A DNA stretch of 64,000 nt from Streblospio benedicti (GCA_019095985.1 CM032666.1:7950467-8014466), one strand, 5' to 3'. Positions 12,901 to 25,305 are shown, counted from the first letter of the stretch. The notes: generated from the sequence alone by a model not told the origin. A program made the numbers and translations.

Positions 12901-15900
12901 CTTGACCGCCTTAATGGTGGCCTTGGTGAAGACGTGGTATCTGGTGTAGCAGCAGGTGTCTCAGACTCAGTTGTTGTCACAGGTTCCAGGTCCTCCATGT
13001 CATTGTCCGCTGGTGGGCCAGTGGTGGTGTTGCCTTGTTCAAACTGTTCAAACTGCTCACCTATCTTCCGTATGTGGCGCCTGTTGCGCCTATATGACCC
13101 GTTGGCTGTACGAACGTGATATGATCTTGGAGTGTCTGCGATTCCCACTACTCGACCGGGGTTCCAGGTTTTCTTGTGTCGGTCAAACACACGTACATCT
13201 TCTTGCACATGTAATAAAGGCAGAGCTTTTGAATGTGTATCAAAATATGACTTATATTTGTCTTGCGAGCTTTGAAGTGTGGCGTTGTAACCAGTTCCTG
13301 CATTTACGGAGGACACTGCTGGTACATTGGATTGATATCTTCTTCCATTCAGCAGCTCGCAGGGTGCAGGGGTGTTGTGGTCTATTGGTGTGGTGCGCAG
13401 ACAAAGCATTGCCATATGAGGGTCCGACCCAGTCTCTTTTGCTTTGGTGAGGGTATGTTCTACAGTCTGCACCATCCTCTCGATAAACCCGTTGGACTGT
13501 GGGTATAAAGGTGACGAGGTCACATGTTCAAATTTCCACTCAGCAGCAAATTGTTGAAATTCATGTGATGCATATTGGGGTCCATTATCGCTGATGAGCT
13601 TCTTGGGAATGCCTTGCTCTTCGAATATACCCTTGAGCTGTGCAATAATGCTCCTGGATGATGTCTGTGTGAGTTTTCTCACAACGGGAAATTTACTGTA
13701 ATAATCTGTGACAAGAAGGTAATCTTGTCCGTCCAAGTAGAATAAGTCGGTTCCCAATGTGTGCCATTGATGGGGAGGTACATCCATAGGCATGAGAGGC
13801 TCTTTACTGGGTGCATTTTGGTGTCTTTGACATGTAGGGCACAGCCTAACTGTGCGTTCTATATCGTCATTGATGCCCTTCCAAAATACGGAAGCCTTGG
13901 CGCACAGCCGACATTTTTCTACACCTTGATGTGCATAATGTAGCTGCTTTCGTACGTCATCTTGGAGCGACTTTGGAACAATGAATCTTGTCCCTTTTAG
14001 AATTATTCCATCGGCAATTGCTAGTTCATCTCTATAGTTCCAATATTCTCTCAGTTGCTCTGGGCAGTCGATTCTTTGTGTTGGCCATCCAACATGTATC
14101 ATATTCCGTAAGGCATGTAGTTCTGGGTCTTTGTCAGTCTCCTCTTTCAACTGTGCGATGCGTGTTGGGCTGGCATTGATGTGGTCATGAAGTTCATGCA
14201 CCGAGATGTCTAGCCCTGGTATTGCGCCTGTTTTGCAGGGACCAATGCGGGATAGGGCATCTGCAAGGGGAACATCTGGTCCAGGTACGTTTACAACTTC
14301 GATGTCATAGCAAAGAATTCGTAGTAACATTCGGGCTATGCGTGGAGGGGCATTGTGCAGGTTTTTCTTTACGATTGCCTCCAGCGGCTTGTGATCAGTT
14401 TCCACCCGCACTTTGCGTCCATACACATAATGGTGGAATCTTTCCAACCCAAAGACTATTGCCAGCATTTCGCGCTCGATGTTGGAGTAGCGTTGTTCTG
14501 TGTCGGTCATCGCTTTACTGGCAAAGGCTATGGGCCCTTTGTCTTGCATGAGTGCTGCACCAATTCCTTGAAGTGATGCATCGACCTGCAGTGTTAGTGG
14601 TTTCTGGCTGTCATAATATTGCAAGTTTGGTACAGACGTTATCTCTGTCTTCACATTCGTAAATGCCTGGTCATGTTCTGGGCCCCATATAAACTCGTTA
14701 TCCTTCTTACAGAGGTCTCGTAGTGGTGCCGTAAGTGCAGCCAGCCGGGGAGAGAAGCTGGAAAGGTAATTGACCATGCTCAGAATGGTTTGTAGTTGTG
14801 TAACATCTTTGGGTGGTTTCATGTTTTCGATTGCGTCAATCTTATTAGGGTCTGGCTTCACCCCATCTTCTCCAATAACATGGCCAAAGAATGGGATTTG
14901 TTTACATCGCACAACCATCTTTTCATCATTGAAACGTGTGCCAGTGTTCCTAGCCCGCTGCAGTACAGTATGTAGAGTTTCGTCATGGTCTGTCCCGTCC
15001 TCTCTCCAACCAGCAATGACAAGGTCGTCAGCAATACCAAAGCATCCTGGTATATCTCCGAATGTTTCATCTATTTTTCTTTGGAATACATTTTGGGCTA
15101 CATTGAGGCCAAATGGTAGTCTATTGTACTTATAGCGTCCAAATGGGGTATTGAAGGTTGTAAGCAAGGAGCTTTCTTCATCAAGTGCAATGTTCCAATA
15201 CCCACTGCGAGCGTCGAGTATGGAGAACCAACGAGCTCCACTGAGCTTTGGGAGTATGTCTTCGAACGTTGGTGTATAGTAATGTGGTCGCTTTATTGCC
15301 TTGTTCAGGTCTTTTGGATCCAGACATAAGCGAATCTTGCCACTAGGCTTAGTGACACAAACAAATGAGTTCACCCAATCAGTGGGTTGAGTAACAGGAC
15401 TTAGGATGCCCTTCTCCACAAGTGAATTGAGCTCTTCCTTCAGGCCATCTCGAAGGGCGAATGGAATACGTCGAGGTGGGTGTATCACCGGTGGGACATT
15501 TGGGTCTACTGTGAAGTGGTAGTCACCTTCAAAACATCCAATGCCTTCAAAGACATCACTGAATGTTTCAAGGATCTGCTTACGTGCTCGTGGGTCGCCA
15601 ATGGTACGTCTGGATGAGCTTGATCCGGTGTGGGCTGTATTCATCATGTAGTTCAGGGTAACTAGCCCTAGCGCCCGGCACGTAGGAAGCCCCAAAATCA
15701 CTGGTCCTTCAGGCTTCACGATGTAAAATGTCACAGCTTCTGTTTTGTCTTTGTGTGTTATTGTCATATTGCACATACCCACCAGTTCTACTGTGCTACC
15801 CCCAAAAGCAGTGATGCGCACATTGGAGGGTGTTATCTTGGTTGGTGAAACACCATGTTGTCTGTCAATCTCTGCCAGTTTTTCATACATGGACAGAGGC

Positions 15901-18900
15901 ATTACATTGCCCTCGGCGCCAGTGTCTATTTTGCATGTTACATGTATGGGTGAGGTTTGTAGCTGTATTGGCAAGTCAATATGCCAAGTTGTTTCTTCTT
16001 CTTTTCTGCTTTCGTTGCTCATCCCATGAACGTATAATGCGTTAAAATAGAGGTCGAGTGGTTGAGACTGTTCCAGTTGTTCTGTTTGTATCTCATTCAC
16101 ACTTGTTTGGTTCTGTCTTTGGTTTTGTCCTTGAGGGTTTGGGTTTGTTTCAATACGTTCTTGATTTTTCTTGGCAAAACATACACGCTTCCAGTGGTTA
16201 AGCTTACCACAGAAAAGGCATTTTGCGCCCTTTGCTGGGCATGTATCAGGATTCCTGTCATGTACGGTCCCACAGTTGTAGCAGCCTTTCTTTTGTAGTG
16301 TCTGGTTTGGTTGTCTTGGGCGTTGTCCTTGGACCCTTGGGTCTGTGTGCAAGACGTGAATTGATTTGCCATGTAAATCATCAATCTGTTTACGTGTAGC
16401 TTCTTCTATTCTGGCGATATCAAGGGCCTGATCTAGAGTAAGATTTTCTTCCTTTTGTAATAACTTGGATTGTATTCGTTCTGATGTGGTACCAAATATC
16501 AGTGTGTCAATGATTTGCTCTTGCAAGGTGTCAGTTCTATATTTGCATTCAGCGGCAATTATGCGTATTCTCTTGACAAAAGCGTCGATTGATTCACCAG
16601 CGTCTTGTTTGCATGCCCTGAGCTTGTATCTTGCAATTCTAAAATTACTTTTTGGTTTGACATAGTCTTCAAATCTTGACCAGTATGAATCTAGCTTTTT
16701 TGCATTCTCTGCACTGAGGTTCCATGTTTTTACTAAATCTCTACCTTCTTCCCCGACCCATAGTAATAGGTATTTGACTTGTATCTCTTCACCAATTGAC
16801 TCCAGAGGTCCCTCGAGTAGCAGTTTTACTAACTCCTTGAACTTGGCAAATGCTCTAGGTGCGTCATCCGAATGCCAATCCATGCTGGGTGTAGGCAGCC
16901 CTTGTAAACTCACAGCCATATTGAAATATTTGGATGCTTAATCACAGCTGTTGGACAATGTCTGTTCAAGTCTCTATACATTTTCTTTAATTTTCACCAC
17001 TTGTGACACCATGTTGTGTTTTCATGTCTTTATTCTACGAAGTCTGTCAGTACATTGAAATACATATGAAAAAGATACAGTACAAACATATAATACACAA
17101 TACAGAGTCTGAACATATATACACTTTATACACAGCGAATATTAGAGGGCACATAATATAAAGTAAACTAACATTATTGAGTACAAACTACAACAGGTGG
17201 TCACATTTTTTATTTCAGTCATATACTTGGACTGGGCTGTAGTGTCCATAGCAATAATGATGGATGCTCTTGGGTGGGGTTTGAAGCGTGCTTTTTTCCA
17301 TTCCCCTTTACTAAACACATGATGGTCAAGTGTGATCTGTGGCAGACGCTTCTTGGGTACATTTTGTGTGGGCATTAGATGCACTGCAGCAATTTGGGAA
17401 ACATGGTCTGGCTCTGTGGTGTGTATTGCTGATGAGGATGCAGATGAGGGTGGTGTTAGACTGCTCTTCTTTTTACGTCGAGCTCTAAAACAGTTCAGAC
17501 ATACCTTGTGTGGCTTGCTGTTCCAGCACCTTCTGTGTAAGCATTGAACAAGATCTTACAGTCCGGACATATCGACATTTTCGATTGGTTAGCCTGTGAT
17601 GGCACATATGTGTTTGTACAGGTGTTGTCTGAGGCTTGAGCTTTTCGGAATGAAGAGACAGCCGTTAGATTTGACGATGGTACCGCATTACGTGCCATTT
17701 CTTTGCTTTCCACAATACCAGTGAGGTAATTAATATTATGCTGCAGTATATCAGCAGTACATCACTGTCTGCAATCCCATTAATGAGGATGTCACGAATG
17801 ACGTGGTCTGTGTAGTCAACATTTTTTCCACATTCGCATTTGGCACCAAATGAGCATGTCTCTGCTTTGCCACGTACACGCGTGGTGAATGCGCGGAATG
17901 CTTCGCCACGTTCCTGGTGTAGCTGCAGCAGCTCCATTCTCAAGACACTTGTAGCCACTGGTATAACTGCCAGGGATCGTATGTCTTTTAGGAGCTGTGG
18001 TAACGGCTGGGACACAGCTTGCGGGTTCGTTTTGAGTAGGCTATCACCCAGTTCAGCTCCAGTGCATTGAAAAAGCTGGGTCGGTGCTGATCTATCATCA
18101 ATTCCTGATCCCTTGCAGAACACATCCCAACAACGGACGAACACATTCCATTCCTCAGTTGATGCGCCAATATTTATGAGTGGACGTTCAAGTTTTGGTG
18201 CTTGAGGGTGGGCTGTCGTCAGTGGAAGTGGTGCTGGCTGGACTTGATGACTCAGGCCATGGTTTGTCAATAGCGCAATAGCAAGGGCTTCGGAAACGTC
18301 CTCTGTCGTGAATCCACAATCGGGCAGGGTACATCTAATTTTTACCATGACTTCTTCATGAAGAAAACTCCTCGTATCAATATTTATTTTATTGGAACAA
18401 TGAAGAAGTCAATCTACAGATCAAGGAATAAAATAATAAGAATACAAATGTCTAAATTCTAATTACAAGGATATTCATCATACAATACTTATTTCATAAT
18501 TGTAGTTTCTTGCATTATAAATCTATAATGAACATAGTAACTATAATAAGATAACTTACAATTTAGAAAGCACATGTTGATGATACTGACAAACCATTAC
18601 TAACTATTTCATTAAAATCAATAAAGAAGTATACAGTACAACTACGTAATAAGATCAATAATCCTACAGATACCAGCATCCAGGATGTTTAGATATTGAA
18701 CACGGATCAAGAGGGAAAATGGCAACACTGAATCCTGGTATCAACAGTGCACTGTCCTGGTGGTGTCATTGACATATTCAATGTCATATCATTATATATC
18801 TTCTATTTATTTATCCTGGATCCGGGACCTAATACGGGACCAAGCACTGGTTAAATCAGTTTAAACTGGAAACTGATCTATAATGACCATTACACTATAT

Positions 18901-21900
18901 CAAATCTGAGACTAGATACGGGACTAATCCGGGAGTAAAGATGGGACTAATCCGGGACTAAATACGGGACCAAGCACTGGTTAAATCAGTTCAAAGCCTT
19001 TCATGTTTTAATGAAAACTGAACTATAATGACCATCACACTATAAATAATCCAGGACTAGATATAGGGACTAATCTGGGACTAGGTCCGGGACTAATCCT
19101 GGACTAGATCCGGGACCTCATACAGGATCAAGCACTGGTTAAATCAGTTCAAACCTTATCATTTTTCATTGGAAACTGAACTATAATGACCACCACACTA
19201 TATATTATCAAATACGGGACTAGATCCAGGACCTATTACGGGACCAAGCACTGGTTAAATCATTTCAAAGTCTATCATGTTTCATTGAAAACTGAACTAT
19301 AATGACCATATCACACTATATATCATCAATCCGGGACTAGATACGTTTTTTGGGACTAATCCGGGACCACACACCAGGTAAATCAGCGCAAAATCTATCA
19401 TTTTTCACAGAAAACTAAACTATAATCATGGAATGACCATCACACTATACATCATGAAATCCGGTACTAGACCCAACTGCCGTGACACTCCAGGGACCAA
19501 ACCATAGCAAACACTATATTTGCATAGGTCACGTCACGGTTTGGTCATGTTTGGTCCCGGGTTTTAGTAGATATGAGCTGAACCCATGTGTGCACAGATC
19601 CCGTGCATCAATTTTCTTTTAACAAATATGAACAATGTTTAGTAAATAATCTTCTTAGTCATAACTGTCTGATTGTTACTGTCATCTTCTCACTTATTTG
19701 AGTTTTAAGTTTGACAATCCTCTGTCTATGCTTATAGGTGATAAAGTATAGATAAATATAAAGTGTAATGGGTTTGTACGGTGTCTAGGATGAAAAAGAG
19801 TGTCATTAGTGCAGAGATATGGGACTTTGTGAAACATATGTGAAGCGCATCAGTCTTGACATCACTGGATTGCTTCTAGTGCACCAGACAATTACCATCC
19901 AAGTACCCTGGTAGATGCAGTTGCCAGAATTCCGACATATGTCCGAGTCTCGTCACACGTACATTTTGGTGACGTGATGAGACTCTGACGTATGTCGAGA
20001 TTCTGGCGACCGCATATTATGAAGTACTACCTAGTTTAGTTTGCCTTGTTTAGTTTTCCTAGCATTTTATTTATTTGTTTGTAAGTATGCTCTCCTTCTT
20101 TGTATGTGATAAGTATTATTTCACCACAGACATTGTGTTGAGCAAAATAATTGTTCTAGGTATACATGTAGTTTAGTTTTGAGCCTGAGGTGGTGTAATT
20201 GGTAGAGAGAGTAGCTGCTATCGCCTATATTTCAATTGGAAGGACATTCCTAAATTTTGTTTTGCAGTTGAAATCAATTGGCAGTTTACTATCCCTAGCA
20301 CTGTTAAATATTAATCATATCTTATTATTCCATAAGATGATATATTTGTTGTTATATTTCGCTTTTTGTATGATCAGTGAATCAATGTAATTTTTTTTTT
20401 ACTCTCCAGGTGTTGGTAAAACATCGCTTGTACATTTGATTTGTCATAATGAACCGATTGGAAATCCTGACTGGACCATAGGATGTTCGGTTGAAGTGAA
20501 AGTAAGATTTTTTTAAAAGATGGGATGATCGACTTCACGATCACGGAGTCCTTATGTTTACACAACGATGATTGTTTACATAGGGTTTGCAAGAACCTGA
20601 AAAACCTAGGAATTCAATTAGACTAAATATTCACTTATTCAGCAAATATGACCCTGGAATACCAGGGAAATTTGACTATAAAATTTTACGCCTGCAGAGC
20701 ACTAGACTACGATGTCTATAACACTGTTGCTTCCTCTGCGAAGAGACATACCAGGGGAATAGCCATAGCCATATGATTAGATAAACATAAGTGGCCATAA
20801 ATGCATGAGTGGTATTGTCCACTATCCTTTGCTGAGTCCATTTTTACATATACACTACATAATTAGAATCCGTGTCACACTTTGTTTTCCTCAACTCCCC
20901 TGTGATAATACAGCACCATATTAGCGCAAACATGCTAATCACTCACATTATTGTTCAATCATCTAACCTGTTCCTATTTGATAGTTAGGGAGTACCAAAT
21001 ACATTAAATTAAATAAACACATTTATTATACTGGTTTCATATATAACTGCCCGACACCCCTCGATTGACATGTATAATACCCTTCCTACGTTCGGTCAGG
21101 GTATAGTTTTCCATCTCCATATAAACATTGGGACTCAGTGATCGTGATGGACTTAACAGATTTTCCTAATGGCTACTGTGTATCATTTTGTTTATAAAAC
21201 CACATGTATATCATGTTTTTTTTTGTTTTTTTTTTGTTTAGCTTCATGACTACAAGGCTGGCACTCCTGCAGAGAAACCATTTTTGCTGAAGTTTTGGGA
21301 TGTTGGTGGATGGCTCGCTCATCAGAATAGTAGATCTGTTTTCTATAACCCAGTGCATGGTAATTGAATTATAGATTTTAGCATATTTAATACCAACAAT
21401 TAGTTATGAGTTGCATTCAGCTGAACTTTCATGAAGAATATAAAGTTAAGAATAAAGAATATGGAACTTTACAGGACTGTTTAGAAAAATAGTCTGTTTG
21501 CAAAGAGGGATATTTGTCTTATTTTTCTTATTTATGAGAATTAATTTTGAACATCTGAACGATACCTTTTGATTGTTTGATTATCACATATACTTTAGTA
21601 TACTGCTATAGCAAAGTGGATAGGGAGTTCGGCTCATGACCACAAGGTCATGGGTTTGCTTCAGGTTGGGTCTGGTGGTGGGTGTTAAGCAAACTCATCC
21701 CTAAAATTAGTTGCACACTGTTCTGTGATACATACACATTAAATAGGTACAGGTCAGGCGAGTAAACGCTAATATGGGTGAACACCATGTGTGGCTATGG
21801 TAGTAAGTGTTTTATACTTCGGGGAGTTAAGAAAGACAATATTGGGTGACAAGGATGCCAATGGCCTGGTGTAAATGAAATCAACTGAGCATATGGATAT

Positions 21901-24086
21901 AAACATATATAGCATATGGCTATAAACTTCCTACATTTACATTTACATGTGAATTTACAGGCGTTATACTGGTTCATGATCTATCAAATCGGAAATCCCA
22001 ACAGAATTTAAGGAAATGGTTAGCAGAAATACTTAATAAAGATTCAAAGGACGTAAGAGAAGAGTAAGTTTTATTATCATGAAAAATAGAAGTACAAAAA
22101 AGATATGATCATCATACACAATATCCTGTACCTGCACCTTTTCCATATTTTCTTTATTTTAGGTATGACTTTGACCCTGAACAATTTGCTGGAGCAACAA
22201 TTCCAATGCTTGTTATTGGAACAAAATTAGACCTTGCTGAATCTGTTAGAGATACAAAAGTTCGATCTTCAATAGCCGATGAAGTTGGTGCAGATGAAAT
22301 AAATCTGGTAAATTTGTGTGAGATTTTTAATGAGAGTAAAACATACACGACATGTATATGTGTCATTGTACAGGCTACTACAGGTAGAGGATTGAATAAG
22401 CAACCGAAAGATTAATACTCTAATGTGAAACATAGAAAGTTTAGATTTGTTGACGGAAAAAAACAACAACAAAAAAACAGGAATTTTTTAGCTCACCTGT
22501 CACTATACCTTATTACCTATAGAACAAGGTAAAGTGGTCATCTTTCGTCAGTTGTTTGTCCTAGGTCTGTTCACAATTCATCTTTGCACATTAACTACTT
22601 CATTTTTCATTTGATCTCCACCAAACTTTTACATCTACATGTATTATATGGCTCTTAGATCATTGTCCATGGTTGGAATTATCCTGGGGTGAAAATTGAC
22701 CTCACCAAAGGGGTCCATCAATAATTTCTATGCACCATGATGTAAAATTCTCTCCTCGTCATCCATAAGGTTTTACGTGTCCACATTAGCGGACAAGTGG
22801 CTAATCCAATTCAATATACATGTAATCGTAAATTTTATGACTATTCTAATGTTTTGGGATTTATTCTCTACCTATCTTTTTTAACATTTTTCAGCATTCA
22901 CCAAGAGTTGTTAATTCTTTGGTAAGAGTATAATGTCTTACTCTACCTAGAATGCAAAATGCGAAAGTAGTTCAGCTGTATGATTTATGAACTGGAAATG
23001 GGCTGGATAATATGATCTGGGCAAGAGAAATGGTTAAAAAGTTATTACATTAAAAGTTAATACATTTGTATTATAGGATTGTTCAGAAGTGAAGGGTTTA
23101 GCCCCAGGGACAAGCAATTCTATAAAATTTAGCAAGTTTTTAGACAAAGTAAGTATATTTATTATATTATTGAATCGTCAAGCTTAAATACTTCGAACGT
23201 TAACCGTTCACACATTTGTTTGGTGATTTCTTTTTGTTAGATACACTATTTTCGAGATACGATTAAAGCCACAGTAAACTTTTATTAGCAAGGCCTACTC
23301 CAAATATGTCCAGTATATTATACAATATTGTGCACTGAATAAGTTTTGATTTATAGCTAGCCGAATACACCAACTTTAATTAAAGAAATTGTGAAATTGT
23401 ACACGTATATTGTCGGGTAAATATTTTATCACTAGTACTCTAGTATAGCTCTGTGACACACCCCTATATTCTCTATTCTGATTGATATAGAACTGAATAT
23501 CTGTCATGAAAAGCTCCATAATGCTTGGCACAATACTTCTGTTCAAATAATTATGTTCATGTATGATAGCTTGATCGAACATACATCAAAAGTATGATTT
23601 TCTGCACTCATTTGCAAATAAGGCATAGATAGTATAAGACACAAAAACAAAATTGCTTGAAAATTGCTTGAAGTCCATACCATAGATTTCTAGTACTTAA
23701 AAACCTTTATTGAAAAATAAAATCTCATATTTATGATATATTGAATATATTACTTGTTTTTCCCACAAATTAGTGTGATACAGTGCCATAATTTATTTTT
23801 TAATATTGACCTTGCAAGCTTGCACAATATTCCTTCATTCTTTTTCAATGAGCGTATTATATACATTGAAAATATGTTTCTGTAATTACAGGTTATTGAA
23901 AGAAAATACTATAGCAGAGACAGCATTGTAAGTAAAAAATATTTCTTTATCTTTATTTACTTAGATTTTATTATCATTCAAGTTTTGCATTCATTTGGTG
24001 TCACAAATTTTCAGTCTCCAGTAACTTATCTGCCGGACAGAAGAAGGGCACAAGCATCTCACTCAAAAGGAAGCTATGCCGATTAG
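6984..24086 (+). CDS. RABL3: RABL3, Rab-like GTPase 3 (8 exons, complete)
   Basis: Coding exons are 6984-7032, 20410-20501, 21242-21359, 21961-22063, 22163-22307, 23077-23148, 23892-23927 and 24015-24086. All junctions are GT-AG, keep frame and give 228 residues (human RABL3 has about 236). The G domain shows the P-loop GDSGVGKTS in exons 1-2, the insert [14 protein letters not shown] replacing the usual [13 protein letters not shown], and IGTKLD as the base-recognition motif. The C-terminus has no cysteine for prenylation, as is usual for RABL3. In the known family it is an atypical GTPase linked to trafficking and prenyl-protein chaperoning. Two tandem ATGs (6984, 6987) fit the start. Intron 1 is 13.4 kb and packed with mobile DNA, while the other introns are 0.1-0.9 kb. 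A poly(A) signal lies at 24379-24384. Confidence 0.95.
7721..8492. mobile_element. MITE with perfect 26-bp terminal inverted repeats
   Basis: The left end (7721-7746, starting AGGGATCGTTCACAAATGAC) and right end (8467-8492) are perfect 26-bp reverse complements. Next to them lie C-rich tracts and repeats of TGTCACCTTTCGTCATCTTT. The interior is a 286-bp tandem duplication (7877-8162 and 8163-8448). There is no coding capacity and no clear target-site duplication, so the superfamily is not assigned. Confidence 0.85.
7877..8448. repeat. 286-bp tandem duplication inside the MITE
   Basis: Two consecutive copies begin CATGGTTTATCGATGACATT and run to the C-tract after GGTGACATCACCC. They are nearly identical, which suggests a recent duplication or a recently moved element already carrying it. 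Confidence 0.9.
8791..8992 (-). repeat. LTR of Ty3 element A (3' LTR)
   Basis: Matches 18460-18668 at nearly every position. On the minus strand it begins TGTAGGATTATT directly after a G-rich polypurine tract. Confidence 0.85.
12635..12813 (-). repeat. 3' LTR of Ty3 element B
   Basis: 179 bp, almost identical to 17012-17195, preceded on the outside by GGTGG. Confidence 0.95.
17012..17195 (-). repeat. 5' LTR of Ty3 element B
   Basis: 184 bp, TGTTG...CAACA, followed outward by target duplication GGTGG. Confidence 0.95.
18460..18668 (-). repeat. LTR of Ty3 element A (5' LTR)
   Basis: Direct-repeat partner of 8791-8992. The gag-like start codon of element A lies about 110 bp inside it. Confidence 0.85.
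18825..19500. repeat. Minisatellite, about five diverged units
   Basis: Units start near 18838, 18968, 19127, 19241 and 19362. Each contains GGGACCAAGCACTGGTTAAA, then TCAGTTCAAA, then GAAAACTGAACTATAATGAC, then CACACTATA. Between them lie shorter GGGACTAATCC/GGGACTAGATAC words repeated in variable number, so unit length drifts from about 115 to 160 bp. It lies in RABL3 intron 1, just right of Ty3 element A. Confidence 0.85.
19915..20015. mobile_element. Palindromic foldback element, copy 1
   Basis: A hairpin-forming sequence: GTCCGAGTCTCGTCAC on the left pairs with GTGACGTGATGAGACTCTGAC on the right around ACATTTTG, bordered by CAGAATTC/GATTCTGGCGACC arms. A related palindrome lies at 60214-60315. 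Confidence 0.7.
20016..20409. other. End of RABL3 intron 1, nothing recognised
   Basis: AT-rich with a T-run acting as the polypyrimidine tract before the acceptor at 20409. A GTGTAATTGGTAGAG stretch near 20190 resembles a tRNA A-box, but there is no convincing B-box. Confidence 0.4.
21598..21885 (+). repeat. tRNA-derived SINE in RABL3 intron 3
   Basis: TAGCAAAGTGGATAGGGAG is a good A-box region and GTCATGGGTTTGCTTCAGG a degenerate B-box. The tail carries GGTCTGGTGGTGGGTGTTAA and TTAAATAGGTACAGGTCAGG. The same arrangement occurs on the minus strand at 52792-53080 and, without the head, at 30880-31115. Confidence 0.75.
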
Positions 24087-25305
24087 AAAAAAATGTTCTT
24101 GTTTTGTATGAATGTTAGATGAATGAATGAGAATTTGGAGGTTTTAGTTCAAAGACTGTTATTGTTTGATTATTTATTATGTTCATGTATATCTACTATT
24201 TAGATATATGATTGTAATGCCTGGTAATCGTTGTTAGACTGTACTCTTTAAATCAATGATATGTAGTTGTTAGTTTACATTCCTAAATAGTGGGCTTTAT
24301 TTTCACCGTTTCAAGGTACTGTAATTGAATAATCTTATTTATTATTATGATTAATAAATTCATTGTAATTGAATGTTCAATAAAACATTTATCGTATAAC
24401 TGTGTTCAGTAAACTAATTCTGCATATCATAAATTGCAAACCAATGTACATGTATATATTTTATACAGATTCAATATTCACCCGTCAATTATTTCTATGA
24501 GGGAAATCCTTGTTTCTATCAATATAGATGTTACATGTATCACTTCTGGGTAAATGATAAACAATTTGAATTTGAAATAAGCTACTAAAAATTGAAATAG
24601 ATTATGGACATTGAAAATTGTTTCAATATAAATGATTCAATGTCAATCGACTCAAATTATACTAACTGTATTGTATTTGTTTTTATTTTTTTTCCGAGCT
24701 CCATAAAAAAAAATAAAAAAAATAAACTAACTACAATTTTAAGCAATTCTCAAGAAAACCCTCACTGCCGCTTAGGTGATAACAAACTCGCGTGTGCCTT
24801 ATTGGCATAAATAAGAACAAGTATGGAACGTGAAGCGTATTTCGTGATAATGGAAAAGCAACATTTGACGTACATAATTTCACGTGCATGTTGTGATTGG
24901 ATATTGTGCTTCTCTGTAGTAACGTCAGCAATGTTAAAGCTCCAGGAATCTTTTATTAGCTGCCTCTGCTCCAAAACCTGTCCAGTATGTTATACAATGA
25001 TACATATTAAATTAGTTTCAATTCATAACTAACAAAATATAGTAACCTTAAGCACTGAAATTGCACGTCAAAAACGGTCACTTTCCCGTGCATTTATATG
25101 GTCACGTGTCAATGTTGTCACCTTATTGGTGGGTGATGACATGACGTGTGACGCGGGGGTAGACGTGAGAATATGTACATAGAAAATGCTGACAAATTAA
25201 TTATTTTGTTTTTTAACTTTATTTTTTTTGAGAAAACAAAGTATGTACAAATTTATTAAGATAAGATAAATTTATTGGCTTTACAGAATTTGTTGATTGT
25301 ATCAT
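24087..25305. other. Convergent 3' region, RABL3 to TMEM35-like
   Basis: Holds the RABL3 3' UTR with AATAAA at 24379-24384 and, on the other strand, AATAAA signals near 25250-25255 and 25271-25276 for the TMEM35-like gene. A decayed dispersed repeat at about 24935-25035 matches one at about 23265-23350 in RABL3 intron 6 (shared CTTTTATTAGC and TGTCCAGTATNTTATACAAT). A small inverted repeat around CGTGTCAATGTTGTCACC lies near 25105-25155. No other gene is seen. Confidence 0.6.

Larger units (their letters stand above)
12635..17195 (-). mobile_element. Ty3/gypsy element B, minus strand, looks whole and young
   Basis: LTRs at 12635-12813 (179 bp) and 17012-17195 (184 bp) start TGTTG and end CAACA on the plus strand. 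They differ by two substitutions and one 5-bp indel. A 5-bp target duplication GGTGG flanks the element (12630-12634, 17196-17200). The primer-binding site begins TGGTGTCACAAGTGG at 17011 reading down, and a polypurine tract (AGGGGAGA) abuts the other LTR. One 1351-codon frame (16919-12864) encodes, in order, gag, two zinc knuckles (the second [14 protein letters not shown]), protease (IDTGAEG), reverse transcriptase (IADDLV), RNase H (TDHKPLEAI) and integrase (CPTCQRH, then [12 protein letters not shown]). The copy sits inside element A and in the opposite sense to RABL3. Confidence 0.95.
8791..18668 (-). mobile_element. Ty3/gypsy element A, minus strand, split by element B
   Basis: Direct repeats of about 205 bp at 8791-8992 and 18460-18668 (both ending in AATAATCCTACA on the plus strand) are its LTRs; the outer ends are not sharply defined. 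A purine-rich tract (GGGGGGGA read on the minus strand) abuts the left LTR. Parts in minus-strand order are a gag-like protein (17665-18348), protease (IVDTGAQCD, near 12600), reverse transcriptase (about 12280-11250), then RNase H and integrase (11249-9213, with [12 protein letters not shown] and a C-terminal integrase tail). The LTRs differ at a few positions and small indels, so it is fairly young but older than element B. It carries several breaks and is split in the protease region by B. Confidence 0.88.

Noticed and set aside
12864-16919. Very long open frame as a host gene
   Set aside because: It has gag knuckles, protease, reverse transcriptase, RNase H and integrase, and is bounded by LTRs with a target duplication. 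It is a Ty3 element.
18825-19500. Repeat series as a CRISPR array
   Set aside because: Eukaryotic context, diverged long units, no constant repeat with unique spacers. It is a minisatellite.
20180-20290. tRNA gene near GTGTAATTGGTAGAG
   Set aside because: No B-box or cloverleaf follows. At most it is an A-box-like scrap.
22880-22935. Possible micro-exon of RABL3 (between exons 5 and 6)
   Set aside because: Exon 5 joins directly to 23077 in frame as INL-DCSEV, matching the family INLDC. The extra segment is not needed.
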